Shown here one piece after another: positions 26,233 through 34,858 of a DNA stretch of 64,000 nucleotides. The first letter of the stretch is position 1, and each line of letters begins with the position of its first letter. The notes beneath the pieces are model-generated. The model had not been told where the DNA came from. It did no database searches and saw only the letters and a list, made by a program, of their open reading frames with translations. The stretch is from JANOYY01 sp043720395 (GTDB lineage Bacteria > Actinomycetota > Acidimicrobiia > Acidimicrobiales > JANYDT01): contig JAYSSR010000080.1 of assembly GCA_043720395.1 (NCBI GenBank), positions 1 through 64,000 of the forward strand, read 5' to 3'. The position numbers and the translations under genes are program-made.

Positions 26233-26316
26233 GCACACTTCGTGAAGGTCGAGTTCTCCGTTCGCAGAATTTCCCCGACGCCACACGACCCACCCACTGC
26301 AAGGATCAGTGACACC

Positions 26317-26851
26317 GTGGACGAAGCAGAACACCACCGATCCATGCGCAACGGGATTGGCGTGGCTTCACGCTTGCACTGTTCGTGCGCATGCAACGCG
26401 AACTCGACAAGATGCTCGCCGACGCAAGTACCGCGGATCTACGACGCCGAGTGCGCGCCGACGCGAATCCAGTCGGCTGGCTCGCCTGGCATCTCACACG
26501 GAGCCACGACCGCAACTTGTCCGAGATCGCCGGTGTCGAACAACGCTGGACGGCCAACGGATGGGCGCACCGCTTCGGACGGGCGGCCGATCCAAACGAC
26601 ACGGGCGACGGCCACACCGTCTTTGATGTCGACGCGTTCGACACACCGGATGCGGCCACGATCGTCCGATACCACACGACGTCATAACCACCGCCGAGAA
26701 GTACCTCGCGGCCGCGCCAGACGACGACCTGCAACGCATTACGACTAGCCCGACGCTTGGCACGACGGCGACCGCGGCGCAACGACTGGAGGGGGTCATC
26801 AATGAAGGCTTCCAACACCTCGGCCAAATCGCGATGACCTTGAACGGGTGA
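26317..26851 (+). pseudogene. Second decayed DinB-like gene
   Basis: GTG 26317 follows AAGGA. The pieces are LFVRMQRELDKMLAD with ANPVGWLAWHLTRSHDRNLS and FGRAADPNDTGDGHTVFD, then in another frame EKYLAAAPDDDLQR with NEGFQHLGQIAMTLNG up to the stop. The WH..RSHD and QHLGQ motifs are those of DinB/DUF664 metal-binding proteins. Two frameshifts, one near 26375 and one near 26690, break the gene. Confidence 0.65.
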
Positions 26852-27092
26852 TGAGGGTCGGCGACGATTGTTTTGCCAGGAACCGGGCACCGACGGGTAT
26901 CTGCAGTGTTGTTGTGTCGAGCGCAACAATTCGACCGAGTTCACCTCCTGACACGCTGCGCTGATCGTCGCGCACGGAGGTTCGACAAGACTGTTCCAGT
27001 GACGGCGCAACCGACGCTCCGGCGAGGATTTCCCTTCTGAGTTCTTTGACCGAAACGATTCGACGGAAGACGGCCGTGACTCGGCCAAGTCG

Positions 27093-27683
27093 TTACGCCG
27101 TCGGTGCCCAGACCGGGCGTGAGGTTTCGAACGAGTCGATCGCGTCGATATTGCGCAGCGTGATGCCAATGTCGTCAAGACCGTTGAGCAACCGGTATTG
27201 CGTGAAATCGTCGAGCGGGAACGTCGACTCAAGACCAACGCGCGGGGCACTCACGGTGCGACGCTCCACGTCTATCGTGACCTCCAGCGTCGGGTCAGCT
27301 TCGATCGCCCGAAGCAACGCCTCGCCGAACTCAGCCGACACCTGCACGGGCACCAGTCCGACCTTGGTTGCATTGTTGCGGAAGATGTCGCCGAATCGCG
27401 GCGACACGACGGCGCGAAAGCCGTAGTCCTCCAACGCCCACACGGCATGCTCGCGAGACGAGCCGGTGCCGAAGTTTGCGCCGGCCACGAGGATGCTCGC
27501 ACCGACATGTTCTTCCTTGTTCAGGACGAAGTCGCGATCGTCTCGCCACTCGGCGAAGAGGCCCTTGCCGAAGCCGGTGCGCTCGACGCGCTTGAGCCAG
27601 TCGGACGGGATGATCTGGTCGGTGTCGACGTCGGAACGGTCGAGCGGTACGGCGGTACCGGTGATGATCTGCACGGCTTGCAT
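27093..27683 (-). CDS. leuD: 3-isopropylmalate dehydratase small subunit
   Basis: 196 residues. The substrate-recognition part DVDTDQIIPSDWLKRV and the swivel-domain motif GANFGTGSSREHAVWAL are complete. With LeuC it isomerises 2- to 3-isopropylmalate in leucine synthesis. It lies 61 bases after leuC on the same strand and surely shares its transcript. Confidence 0.96.
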   Translation of the reverse strand: MQAVQIITGTAVPLDRSDVDTDQIIPSDWLKRVERTGFGKGLFAEWRDDRDFVLNKEEHVGASILVAGANFGTGSSREHAVWALEDYGFRAVVSPRFGDIFRNNATKVGLVPVQVSAEFGEALLRAIEADPTLEVTIDVERRTVSAPRVGLESTFPLDDFTQYRLLNGLDDIGITLRNIDAIDSFETSRPVWAPTA

Positions 27684-27744
27684 GGCGGTCCTCAGGAATC
27701 GGTTCGGCGGCGAGATGGCGGGCGGGACGAGTAGTTACGTGGAC

Positions 27745-29169
27745 TTACAGGTTGGGCAGGTCGGCGGGCGTCGCGAAATGTCCCACGATGGCGGTTGCTG
27801 CAGCGACGGCCGGCGACACGAGGTGCGTGCGCCCGCCGCGCCCCTGGCGTCCTTCGAAGTTGCGATTGCTGGTGCTTGCGCTGCGTTCGCCCACGACCAA
27901 CTTGTCGGGGTTCATGGCGAGGCACATCGAACAGCCGGGCTCGCGCCACTCGATGTTCGCGGCGATGAAGACCTGGTCGAGGCCCTCCGCCTCGGCCTGG
28001 ACCTTCACGGCGAAGCTCCCTGGCACAACCATCGCTCGGACGCCGTCCTTTTTCGTCCGTCCGGCGAACACGGCTGCGGCCGCCCGGAGGTCTTCGATGC
28101 GGCTGTTCGTGCACGAACCGATGAAGACTGTGTCGACGCTGATCGACTTGAGAGACTGCCCGGCCGTGAGGCCCATGTACTGAATAGCGCGCTCCGCTGC
28201 GTCGCGCTCCACCGGGTCGCTGATCGACTCGGGGTTCGGGACGGTTGCGCTGATCGGGAGCGTCTGGCCGGGGTTCGTTCCCCAGCTCATGTGTGGTTCG
28301 AGCGTGGACGCGTCGATGTCGACGACCTTGTCGAACACCGCGTCGTCATCGGTCACAAGCGCTCGCCAGTCGACAATTGCTGCGTCCCACGCGTCGCCCG
28401 TTGGGGCGTGGGCGCGACCACGAAGGTAAGCGAACGTGGTGTCGTCGGGAGCGATGAGCCCGGCCTTCGCGCCACCTTCAATGCTCATGTTGCAGACCGT
28501 CATGCGGCCCTCCATCGACATCTCACGGAAGACGTTGCCGCGGAATTCGATGATGTGCCCCATGCCGCCGCCCGTACCGATCTTGGCGATGATCGCGAGG
28601 ACCACGTCCTTCGGCGTCACGTCGGTCGGCAGCTCGCCATTGACGTTCACGGCCATGGTCTTGGAACGTGTCTGGGGCAGCGTCTGCGTGGCGAGGACGT
28701 GTTCGACTTCGCTCGTGCCGATGCCGAACGCGAGTGCGCCGAACGCGCCGTGGGTGGAGGTGTGCGAGTCGCCGCACACGATCGTCATGCCCGGCATCGA
28801 GAGGCCCTGTTCCGGACCGATCACGTGCACGATGCCCTGCCGCTGATCACCCATCGCGAACAGACTTAGGCCGAAGTCCTCCGCGTTCTTTGCCATCGTG
28901 AGCATCTGCTGCTTGCTCACCTCGTCGGTCACGAGATCGATGTTGTGCATGCCGAGCCCCGGGATATCGGTGGGCACGTTGTGGTCCATCGTGGCCACCG
29001 TGAGATCCGGACGCCGAACCTTGCGATTCGCGATCCGAAGGCCATGGAATGCCTGCGGGCTCGTGACCTCATGGACGAGGTGGAGGTCGATGTACAGCAG
29101 TTCGGGCTCGCCCTCCGCAGCCCGCACGACATGGCGGTCCCAGACCTTCTCGCTCAGCGTCTTGCCCAT
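27745..29169 (-). CDS. leuC: 3-isopropylmalate dehydratase large subunit
   Basis: 474 residues of the aconitase fold. GDSHTSTHGAFGALAFGIG, the first 4Fe-4S cysteine region FIGSCTNSRIEDLRAAA, and the CSMCLAMNPDKL pair of cluster cysteines are present. ATG 29169 has AGGAG just upstream, in contrast to the many leaderless genes here. The leuCD operon faces an IclR-type gene across a 66-bp gap with a palindromic operator. Confidence 0.97.
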   Translation of the reverse strand: MGKTLSEKVWDRHVVRAAEGEPELLYIDLHLVHEVTSPQAFHGLRIANRKVRRPDLTVATMDHNVPTDIPGLGMHNIDLVTDEVSKQQMLTMAKNAEDFGLSLFAMGDQRQGIVHVIGPEQGLSMPGMTIVCGDSHTSTHGAFGALAFGIGTSEVEHVLATQTLPQTRSKTMAVNVNGELPTDVTPKDVVLAIIAKIGTGGGMGHIIEFRGNVFREMSMEGRMTVCNMSIEGGAKAGLIAPDDTTFAYLRGRAHAPTGDAWDAAIVDWRALVTDDDAVFDKVVDIDASTLEPHMSWGTNPGQTLPISATVPNPESISDPVERDAAERAIQYMGLTAGQSLKSISVDTVFIGSCTNSRIEDLRAAAAVFAGRTKKDGVRAMVVPGSFAVKVQAEAEGLDQVFIAANIEWREPGCSMCLAMNPDKLVVGERSASTSNRNFEGRQGRGGRTHLVSPAVAAATAIVGHFATPADLPNL

Positions 29170-29205
29170 GGCGGCGTCTCCTCTGCTCGGTTCTTTGCAT
29201 CCTGA

Positions 29206-29226
29206 CTATCTCAAGATATGAGATAG
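29206..29226. promoter_or_regulatory. Palindromic operator between leuC and the IclR-type regulator gene
   Basis: CTATCTCA (29206-29213), five bases, TGAGATAG (29219-29226): a perfect 8-bp dyad. Its right arm overlaps the TAGCCT -10 box (29224-29229) of the regulator gene, whose GTG follows six bases later. Binding would block the regulator's own promoter and could also act on leuCD. This fits autoregulation as known for LtbR/NdgR proteins. Confidence 0.7.
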
Positions 29227-29235
29227 CCTGTTTGC

Positions 29236-29901
29236 GTGTTGAAACAGCCTATCAGCGACGTCGGCGTCTTGGACAAGGCGGCGGCCATCCTCGACGCCCT
29301 TGCGGAACGTCCGATGGCCCTCGCCGCGCTTAGCGAAACGACGGGCTTTCATCGCGCGACCGCGCACCGACTCGCCACCGCTTTGGAGGCGCACGGCTTC
29401 GTGCGTCGGGACGGTGTCGGACGCTTCTGCCTCGGTGGTCGGTTGGTTGATCTGGGATCGATCGCGGGGAAGGGCCTGCCACTCCGTGATGTCGCGCGTC
29501 CGGCTTTGCGGGCTCTTGTTGAGGCGACCGGCGAGAGCGCCCAGTTGTATATCCCGGAGGGCGGCGCTCGGGTGTGCGTCGATTCAGTGGAGTCGCCGCA
29601 CGGCCTTCGGACCATCGTCGCGGTTGGTGCCGTTCTCCCGCTTGACCGCGGTTCGGCGGGCAAACTGCTGAGCGGCCAGTCGGGTGCGCTCAAGCGGGGT
29701 TGGGCGGAGAGCGTCGCCGAACGCGAGGCCGGGGTCGCATCCGTAAGTGCCCCTATCTTCGACCTTGCGGGTGTCGTCCGTGCGGCGGTCAGCGTCAGCG
29801 GGCCGATTGAGCGAACCACCCGCCAGCCGGGTGCGCGCTACGCCGCCGCGGTCATCGCCGCCGCTCACACAATCGAAGCCGCCGCAGGCTGGGTCCGCTG
29901 A
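29236..29901 (+). CDS. IclR-family regulator, LtbR/NdgR-like
   Basis: 221 residues. An N-terminal winged HTH (MALAALSETTGFHRATAHRL, residues about 28-47) is followed by an IclR effector domain (SAQLYIPEGGARVCVDSVES; LDRGSAGKLLSG). In Corynebacterium and Streptomyces the IclR protein divergent from leuCD (LtbR, NdgR) controls leucine and other amino acid genes. Position and sequence type match here. The mRNA is probably leaderless (TAGCCT 29224-29229). Confidence 0.88.
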   Translation: MLKQPISDVGVLDKAAAILDALAERPMALAALSETTGFHRATAHRLATALEAHGFVRRDGVGRFCLGGRLVDLGSIAGKGLPLRDVARPALRALVEATGESAQLYIPEGGARVCVDSVESPHGLRTIVAVGAVLPLDRGSAGKLLSGQSGALKRGWAESVAEREAGVASVSAPIFDLAGVVRAAVSVSGPIERTTRQPGARYAAAVIAAAHTIEAAAGWVR

Positions 29902-29910
29902 CCGCAAGAC

Positions 29911-30762
29911 TCAGCGACGCACGGAGGCCACGGCCTGCACCAGCTGCGGGAGGTAGAGGCCCGAGTCGGTGACCGCGGCACGATGGTCGGCGTCGACGTC
30001 GTAGACCCGGACGTTGGGCAGCCCGCTCGCCAGCACGGCTTGACGGCGCGGTGACACGGTCGCGTCCTTCGTGGTCCGCACGACGGCCGTGGGCATGGTC
30101 AGCGAAGACAACCACGGTCGCGCGTCGAACTTGCCGAGCGCGATACCCGCCTGCGCGATCATCGCCGGGTCGTTGCGTCGTATCTCTTCTTGCATCCACC
30201 CAGGCAGACCGTCGTCGGACCGGTACGTCAGGAATCGGTCGAGCAACTTCTGGCGCGCCGCTGGGGGGAGCGCGGTGAGCCCCGCGGCGAAGGCCGGAGC
30301 GAGCACGTCCCACCTGCCACCCCGTGAGTTGTCCTCCGGCCCGAAGTAGGCGGCGGTCGAACACAACACGAGCCCGCTCACGCGGTCCGGATGGCGCTGA
30401 GCGACAAGTTGCGCGGTCGCGCCGCCCATGGAATATCCCACCGGGACGAACCTATCGATCCCGAGGTGGTCGGCGAGCGCGACCACATCATCGGCGCAGT
30501 CTTCAAGGCGAAAGGCACCCGTGGGTTGGAGGCCGCGGCCATGACCGCGCTGGTCCATGCCAATGACCCGGACGCCCGCGCGTTGGGCCAGCGGGGACAT
30601 GACGAGGAAGAAATTCATGGCTGCGGTCACGGTCCAACCGTGAAGGAGCACGATGGTGGGCCAGCCGATTGGTGCGGGAACGTCGTAGATGAACGTTGAC
30701 CCCCGACCCGGAAGTTCGATGCTTCGACCCTGGGGCAGTCCGGGTGGCAGTTCGGCAGTCAT
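29911..30762 (-). CDS. Alpha/beta-fold hydrolase
   Basis: 283 residues. The oxyanion strand VLLHGWTVTAAMNF, the nucleophile elbow GYSMGG (Ser), the acid region after MPTAVVRTTKDATVSP and the late His in DVDADHRAAV give the catalytic triad. It is likely an esterase or C-C hydrolase; substrate unknown. ATG 30762 has TACGGT (30772-30777) nine bases upstream, so this start is preferred to 30813. Confidence 0.85.
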   Translation of the reverse strand: MTAELPPGLPQGRSIELPGRGSTFIYDVPAPIGWPTIVLLHGWTVTAAMNFFLVMSPLAQRAGVRVIGMDQRGHGRGLQPTGAFRLEDCADDVVALADHLGIDRFVPVGYSMGGATAQLVAQRHPDRVSGLVLCSTAAYFGPEDNSRGGRWDVLAPAFAAGLTALPPAARQKLLDRFLTYRSDDGLPGWMQEEIRRNDPAMIAQAGIALGKFDARPWLSSLTMPTAVVRTTKDATVSPRRQAVLASGLPNVRVYDVDADHRAAVTDSGLYLPQLVQAVASVRR

Positions 30763-30872
30763 GCACCGAAGACCGTAGCCACGGTGCGCTCCCAACTTGA
30801 GCCGCCAACTCAACCAGCCGGTTTGACGCCACTGCGCACGCTGGCGTCGAATGCAGGCATGGGAGCACCACG

Positions 30873-32411
30873 GTGAGCGACACGATGGTCGGCGCGCCGG
30901 CGACCTACACCGAGCGTCAACTCTGGATCATCCTCGGCTCACTCATGCTCGGCACGGTGCTGTCGGCCATCGACACGAGCATCGTGAGCACCGCCCTCCC
31001 TACGATTGCTGGGGAACTTGGCGGATTCGAAAGCTACGCGTGGGTCGGCACGAGCTACATCCTTACGTCGACCATCGCCACGCCCATCCTCGGCAAACTC
31101 GGGGACCTGTACGGCAGACGTCGACTGATCCTGGTCACGATCTGGATCTTCACCGTCGGATCGCTGTTCTGCGGACTCTCGCAGACGATGACGCAGCTCA
31201 TCGCGGCGCGTGGTCTCCAGGGTCTCGGAGGTGGCGGCATTCAGGCACTGACGTTCGCGATTATCGGTGACCTCGTCTCACCGCGCGACCGCGGCCGCTA
31301 CATGGGTGTGTACACGGGTATCTACGCAGCCGCCGCGGTCGTCGGCCCGCTGCTCGGCGGTTGGATGATCGGGCAGTTCGCCTGGCCGTGGATCTTCCTC
31401 GTGAACATTCCGGTTGCCGTGGCCGCGATCGTGGCGATCATGCGGACGCTCAAGATCCAGCATGTCTCGCACTCGACGCGCATTGACTTCCTGGGGGCGG
31501 TGCTCCTCAGCGTCTTTCTTGCGTCCCTCGTGATTGCGCTCCAGGAGGGCCGCAACGGCTGGACCCACGGACTCGCGCCCGTGCTCCTCCTTGTGGCAGC
31601 GGTGGCCCTCGTGGCCTTTCTGTTTCAGGAGCGCCGCACCCCCGAGCCGCTCGTTCCCCTCGCGTTGTTTCGCCTGCGTATCTTCGCAACCGGCGGAGCG
31701 ATGGGCTTTGTCGCCGGGGCGATGTCGTTCGGGGTGACGGGCTTCCTGCCCCTCCAGTTCCAGGACGCGAACTTTGTTGATCCGACGCGTGCCGGGCTGT
31801 ATTTGATCCCGCTCATGATTGGAATCATGGTCGGGTCGGCATACGGAGGGCGACTCATCTCGCAGACCGGTCGATACCGATTCGTGCCGGTAAGCGCGCT
31901 TACGGTCTCGGTGCTCGGGACCGCTGCGATTTCGCGCATAGCGCCGTCGACGCCCTACTGGATGCTCATCATTCCGATGATCTTCATCGGCACGGGCAAC
32001 GGCGCGACGTTCACCACCACGAGCATCGCGACGCAGAACGCCATCGACCCGAGGATGCTCGGGATCGGCACGGCCACGCTCGTGTCGCTGCGGTCGCTGG
32101 GCGGCTCGCTGGCACTCGCCGGGTACGGGGCAATCTTCACCTCCACCGTGAAAAACGGTCTGCGCTCAAATCTCCCGCCGGGCGCACTCCCCGCTGGCAA
32201 GCCGGTGTCCTCGCTGATCCGTGAACCAGCGATCATACGCGCGCTTCCCATTGCGGTCCGGGACGTCGTGGTGCAATCAATCACACACGCCACGTCTCGC
32301 GTGTTCCTGTTCGCGACACCGCTCGTGGCGTTCGGCCTGATCCTCGCGATCACGCTGCCCGAGCGTCCGCTGAGAACGACGGCAGGCGGGGCCCCGCCCG
32401 CAATGGACTGA
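30873..32411 (+). CDS. MFS drug exporter (DHA2, 14 TM)
   Basis: 512 residues. The first helix LMLGTVLSAIDTSIVSTALP, the loop motif GKLGDLYGRRRLIL and the motif C-like GVYTGIYAAAAVVGPLLGG are the pattern of EmrB/QacA drug:H+ antiporters. About fourteen hydrophobic segments are visible. GTG 30873 is the start. An R1 75-bp palindrome begins three bases after its stop and probably ends transcription. Confidence 0.9.
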   Translation: MSDTMVGAPATYTERQLWIILGSLMLGTVLSAIDTSIVSTALPTIAGELGGFESYAWVGTSYILTSTIATPILGKLGDLYGRRRLILVTIWIFTVGSLFCGLSQTMTQLIAARGLQGLGGGGIQALTFAIIGDLVSPRDRGRYMGVYTGIYAAAAVVGPLLGGWMIGQFAWPWIFLVNIPVAVAAIVAIMRTLKIQHVSHSTRIDFLGAVLLSVFLASLVIALQEGRNGWTHGLAPVLLLVAAVALVAFLFQERRTPEPLVPLALFRLRIFATGGAMGFVAGAMSFGVTGFLPLQFQDANFVDPTRAGLYLIPLMIGIMVGSAYGGRLISQTGRYRFVPVSALTVSVLGTAAISRIAPSTPYWMLIIPMIFIGTGNGATFTTTSIATQNAIDPRMLGIGTATLVSLRSLGGSLALAGYGAIFTSTVKNGLRSNLPPGALPAGKPVSSLIREPAIIRALPIAVRDVVVQSITHATSRVFLFATPLVAFGLILAITLPERPLRTTAGGAPPAMD

Positions 32412-32414
32412 AGG

Positions 32415-32489
32415 TCGCGGTACATCTGGCGCGTCCGCGGTGCATTCGGGCGCACCAAGTGCACCGCGAGCGGACCGGATGTACCGCGA
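32415..32489. repeat. 75-bp palindromic repeat, family R1, copy 3
   Basis: Arms TCGCGGTACATCTGG (32415-32429) and CCGGATGTACCGCGA (32475-32489) pair with one G-T or mismatch; GCGTCCGCGGTGCA and TGCACCGCGAGCGGAC pair inside. It lies between the convergent MFS and GH15-like genes. Confidence 0.85.
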
Positions 32490-32557
32490 CGAAGCGTTGG
32501 TCGCGCAGGTTCTCCGTCGACCTGTAGGTCCGAAAGCCGGAACCGGCCATGGTCCAG

Positions 32558-34303
32558 TCAGCGGGGGCCGTGATCGAGCGCGAGTGCGGCCTCGATTAGG
32601 GCAAGGTGCATCGGTGCGGCCAGCAGATTGCCCCGCAGGTCGCCGGTGATCGGGTCGATATGCGTCGCTCCGATGTGGGTCGGCCCGAGCGCGGCAACCA
32701 ATGCGTGCATGCGTTCGTGGGCCTCCTCCCAGCGTCCGACAACGGCAAGCGCCGACACCGTCGTGAACGACGCCCACAGGTCCGCCCCCTGCCCTGGTGG
32801 GAACCCATCGTCGACATGCGCAAGGTGGCGGTACGTGAACGGTCCTTCGCTGAGTTGTGCGAGTGACTGATCCAGCGTCACACCGGCTCGGTGACGCGCC
32901 TCGCTCTCATGGTCCTCGCGAAGCTCCGGCGGATTTCCGGTGCTGATCCAGCGCAGGAGTGCAGCGTCCGACGAGTCATCGCCGAGCGCGCCACCACAGC
33001 GACGCCACCCTGCGGTCGCGTGGCGTCCGAAGCAGCCGTCGGACCGCAGCCAGGTATCCAACTGCGCGAGCGCGTCGAGCCAGGTGAACGTAACGGGGTC
33101 GATCGGATTGCGTCGACGAGCTGTCGCCACGAGAGCGGTCAGCGCGGCGTGCGCTCCGAGAACCGACTCGACGTGGTGGCGCGTGCGCGATCGCTCGTCC
33201 CACCGCCCGCTGTCGACCCGAAGAGCTTGCGCCGCGAGCCAATCGCCGAGACGTTCGAGACGCGGCCACGAATGCCGATCGTCGAGCACGAGCGAGAGCT
33301 CGGCCATCGCGCCGAGGTCGAGCATCGACGTTGCGCGCTGACCGATCCGCACCGGACCGTTCCCGCGCCAACCGAGGTGGACGGTCTCCTCTTCGGATCG
33401 TGGTCGTTCGCCGTCCGAGCGATAGACGGGAGCGAGCGGGAGCTCGTCGCCTGCACGGTCGTGGAGCCAGCGGCGGTGCTGGTCGGCCCAGCCGTAGCGT
33501 CCGAGTCGTTCCCAAACGGTGACTGCCTGTGCATTGTCTCGCAGCCAGGCGAAGCGCTCGTCGACGTTGCGCTCGTTGCCGATCCGGGCGGGCAGGGAGG
33601 TCGTAAGTGCGCGTATCAGTGCCGCCTCAAAACCACCTGTCGTGAGCAACCGCAATGCTCGCACCGAACGGAGTACAGCGACTCGGTAGGTACCGCCTCC
33701 TTGGACTTCGCCGAGATCGCTGCGCCAACGTCTGCGAATGTCCGCTCGCTCCTTGAGAGCCTCGCCAATGGTCGGCACCGACCGTTCCGGGCCGAGCCGC
33801 GTGACGCCGCCCTCGCGGTGAGCGTTGACCGTGACGAGCAGTCGCTCACCCGCGCGCAGGAGCTGTGAGACGCCGTCCTCCGCACCTTCGACGCGTAACG
33901 TCCCGAAGGCCAAGCCATTCGACCAACGCTCGACTCGACGCGGCGGACCGAAGGCGTCGCCCGGTACCACGTCGAAGCGGACGTCGGCTGTGCCACGCAA
34001 TACAGTAAGCACGCGTACGATTCGACCATGTTCAAGGTGATCGACGACCTCGAAACTGCCGTCGGGCGTCTCGAAGGTGGTCGTGACGACTGGTACTTCG
34101 TCGTCGGCCAGACGTTGCGAGCCAGTCCAGTCCGGACGCGTCGGGCCGAGTCGAACCAGCCCTCCCGCCCGCTCGTCGACGAGTGAAAAACACGACGGAG
34201 GACTCTCGATGCCCTCAGGCGCGTACCAATCGATCGTGCCGTTGGAAGCGACCAGCGCGGTAGTCCGACCATCGCCGATCGCCGCGTGATCGGCCAGTCT
34301 CAC
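32558..34303 (-). CDS. Glycoside hydrolase family 15-like protein
   Basis: 581 residues. The N-terminal beta-domain opens DHAAIGDGRTTALVASNGTIDW, as in GH15 glucoamylase/trehalase relatives, and the (alpha/alpha)6 barrel has RFAWLRDNAQAV. At the site where the family has a catalytic Glu after Trp (WE.R), this protein reads GRWDERSRTRHH, so one acid may be Asp or shifted by a residue. No signal peptide; probably cytoplasmic. A trehalose or alpha-glucan substrate is likely but not certain. Confidence 0.75.
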   Translation of the reverse strand: MRLADHAAIGDGRTTALVASNGTIDWYAPEGIESPPSCFSLVDERAGGLVRLGPTRPDWTGSQRLADDEVPVVTTTFETPDGSFEVVDHLEHGRIVRVLTVLRGTADVRFDVVPGDAFGPPRRVERWSNGLAFGTLRVEGAEDGVSQLLRAGERLLVTVNAHREGGVTRLGPERSVPTIGEALKERADIRRRWRSDLGEVQGGGTYRVAVLRSVRALRLLTTGGFEAALIRALTTSLPARIGNERNVDERFAWLRDNAQAVTVWERLGRYGWADQHRRWLHDRAGDELPLAPVYRSDGERPRSEEETVHLGWRGNGPVRIGQRATSMLDLGAMAELSLVLDDRHSWPRLERLGDWLAAQALRVDSGRWDERSRTRHHVESVLGAHAALTALVATARRRNPIDPVTFTWLDALAQLDTWLRSDGCFGRHATAGWRRCGGALGDDSSDAALLRWISTGNPPELREDHESEARHRAGVTLDQSLAQLSEGPFTYRHLAHVDDGFPPGQGADLWASFTTVSALAVVGRWEEAHERMHALVAALGPTHIGATHIDPITGDLRGNLLAAPMHLALIEAALALDHGPR

Positions 34304-34323
34304 CGGCGACAGCGCATACCTAC

Positions 34324-34788
34324 TCAGGCGGAGATACTCACGATCTCGACGCGCTGCGACTTGCCGTTCGGCAGCAGATACTCAATCGTCTCGTCGGCGC
34401 GGTGGCCGAGCAGTGCGACGCCCAGGGGCGACGTTGGCGAGGTGACCGTGACTCCGGGCCGACGTTCTTCGATGGAGCCGACGAGGAATTGCTCAGTGTC
34501 GTCGTCGCCTTCGAAACGGATCTCCACGACCACGCCGGAGCCGACGATGTCGGTGCTGACCTCGTCGACGATCTCGGCATCCTCGATGATGAAAAGGATC
34601 TGTTTCATGCGACCGTCCATCCGGCCCTGCTCCTCTTTCGCCGCGTGGTAGTCCCCGTTCTCGGAGAGGTCGCCCATCTCTCGAGCGGCTTCGATCTTGC
34701 GTGCGATATCGACCTTGCCACGGGTCGACATGTCGTCGAATTCCGCCTTCAAACGGTCGTAGGTCTCGCGGGACAGCTTCGTAGTCAC
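34324..34788 (-). CDS. greA: Transcription elongation factor GreA
   Basis: 154 residues. The coiled-coil tip DLSENGDYHAAKEEQG carries the two acidic residues that act at the polymerase active site to release backtracked RNA; the C-terminal domain ends with SPLGVALLGHRADETIEY. Start GTG 34788 has TAACCT (34798-34803) nine bases upstream. leuB diverges 70 bases away. Confidence 0.95.
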   Translation of the reverse strand: MTTKLSRETYDRLKAEFDDMSTRGKVDIARKIEAAREMGDLSENGDYHAAKEEQGRMDGRMKQILFIIEDAEIVDEVSTDIVGSGVVVEIRFEGDDDTEQFLVGSIEERRPGVTVTSPTSPLGVALLGHRADETIEYLLPNGKSQRVEIVSISA

Positions 34789-34858
34789 AGTGAGCGCAGG
34801 TTAGTGCGGGCTCGCGGCACACGAACGGCCGAGTTCGCCCGGATAGCCTCTCCGTCCT

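Noticed and set aside
26852..27092. Gene in the gap before leuD
   Set aside because: No frame with recognisable protein features; only a weak TTGTTG/CAACAA hairpin is present.
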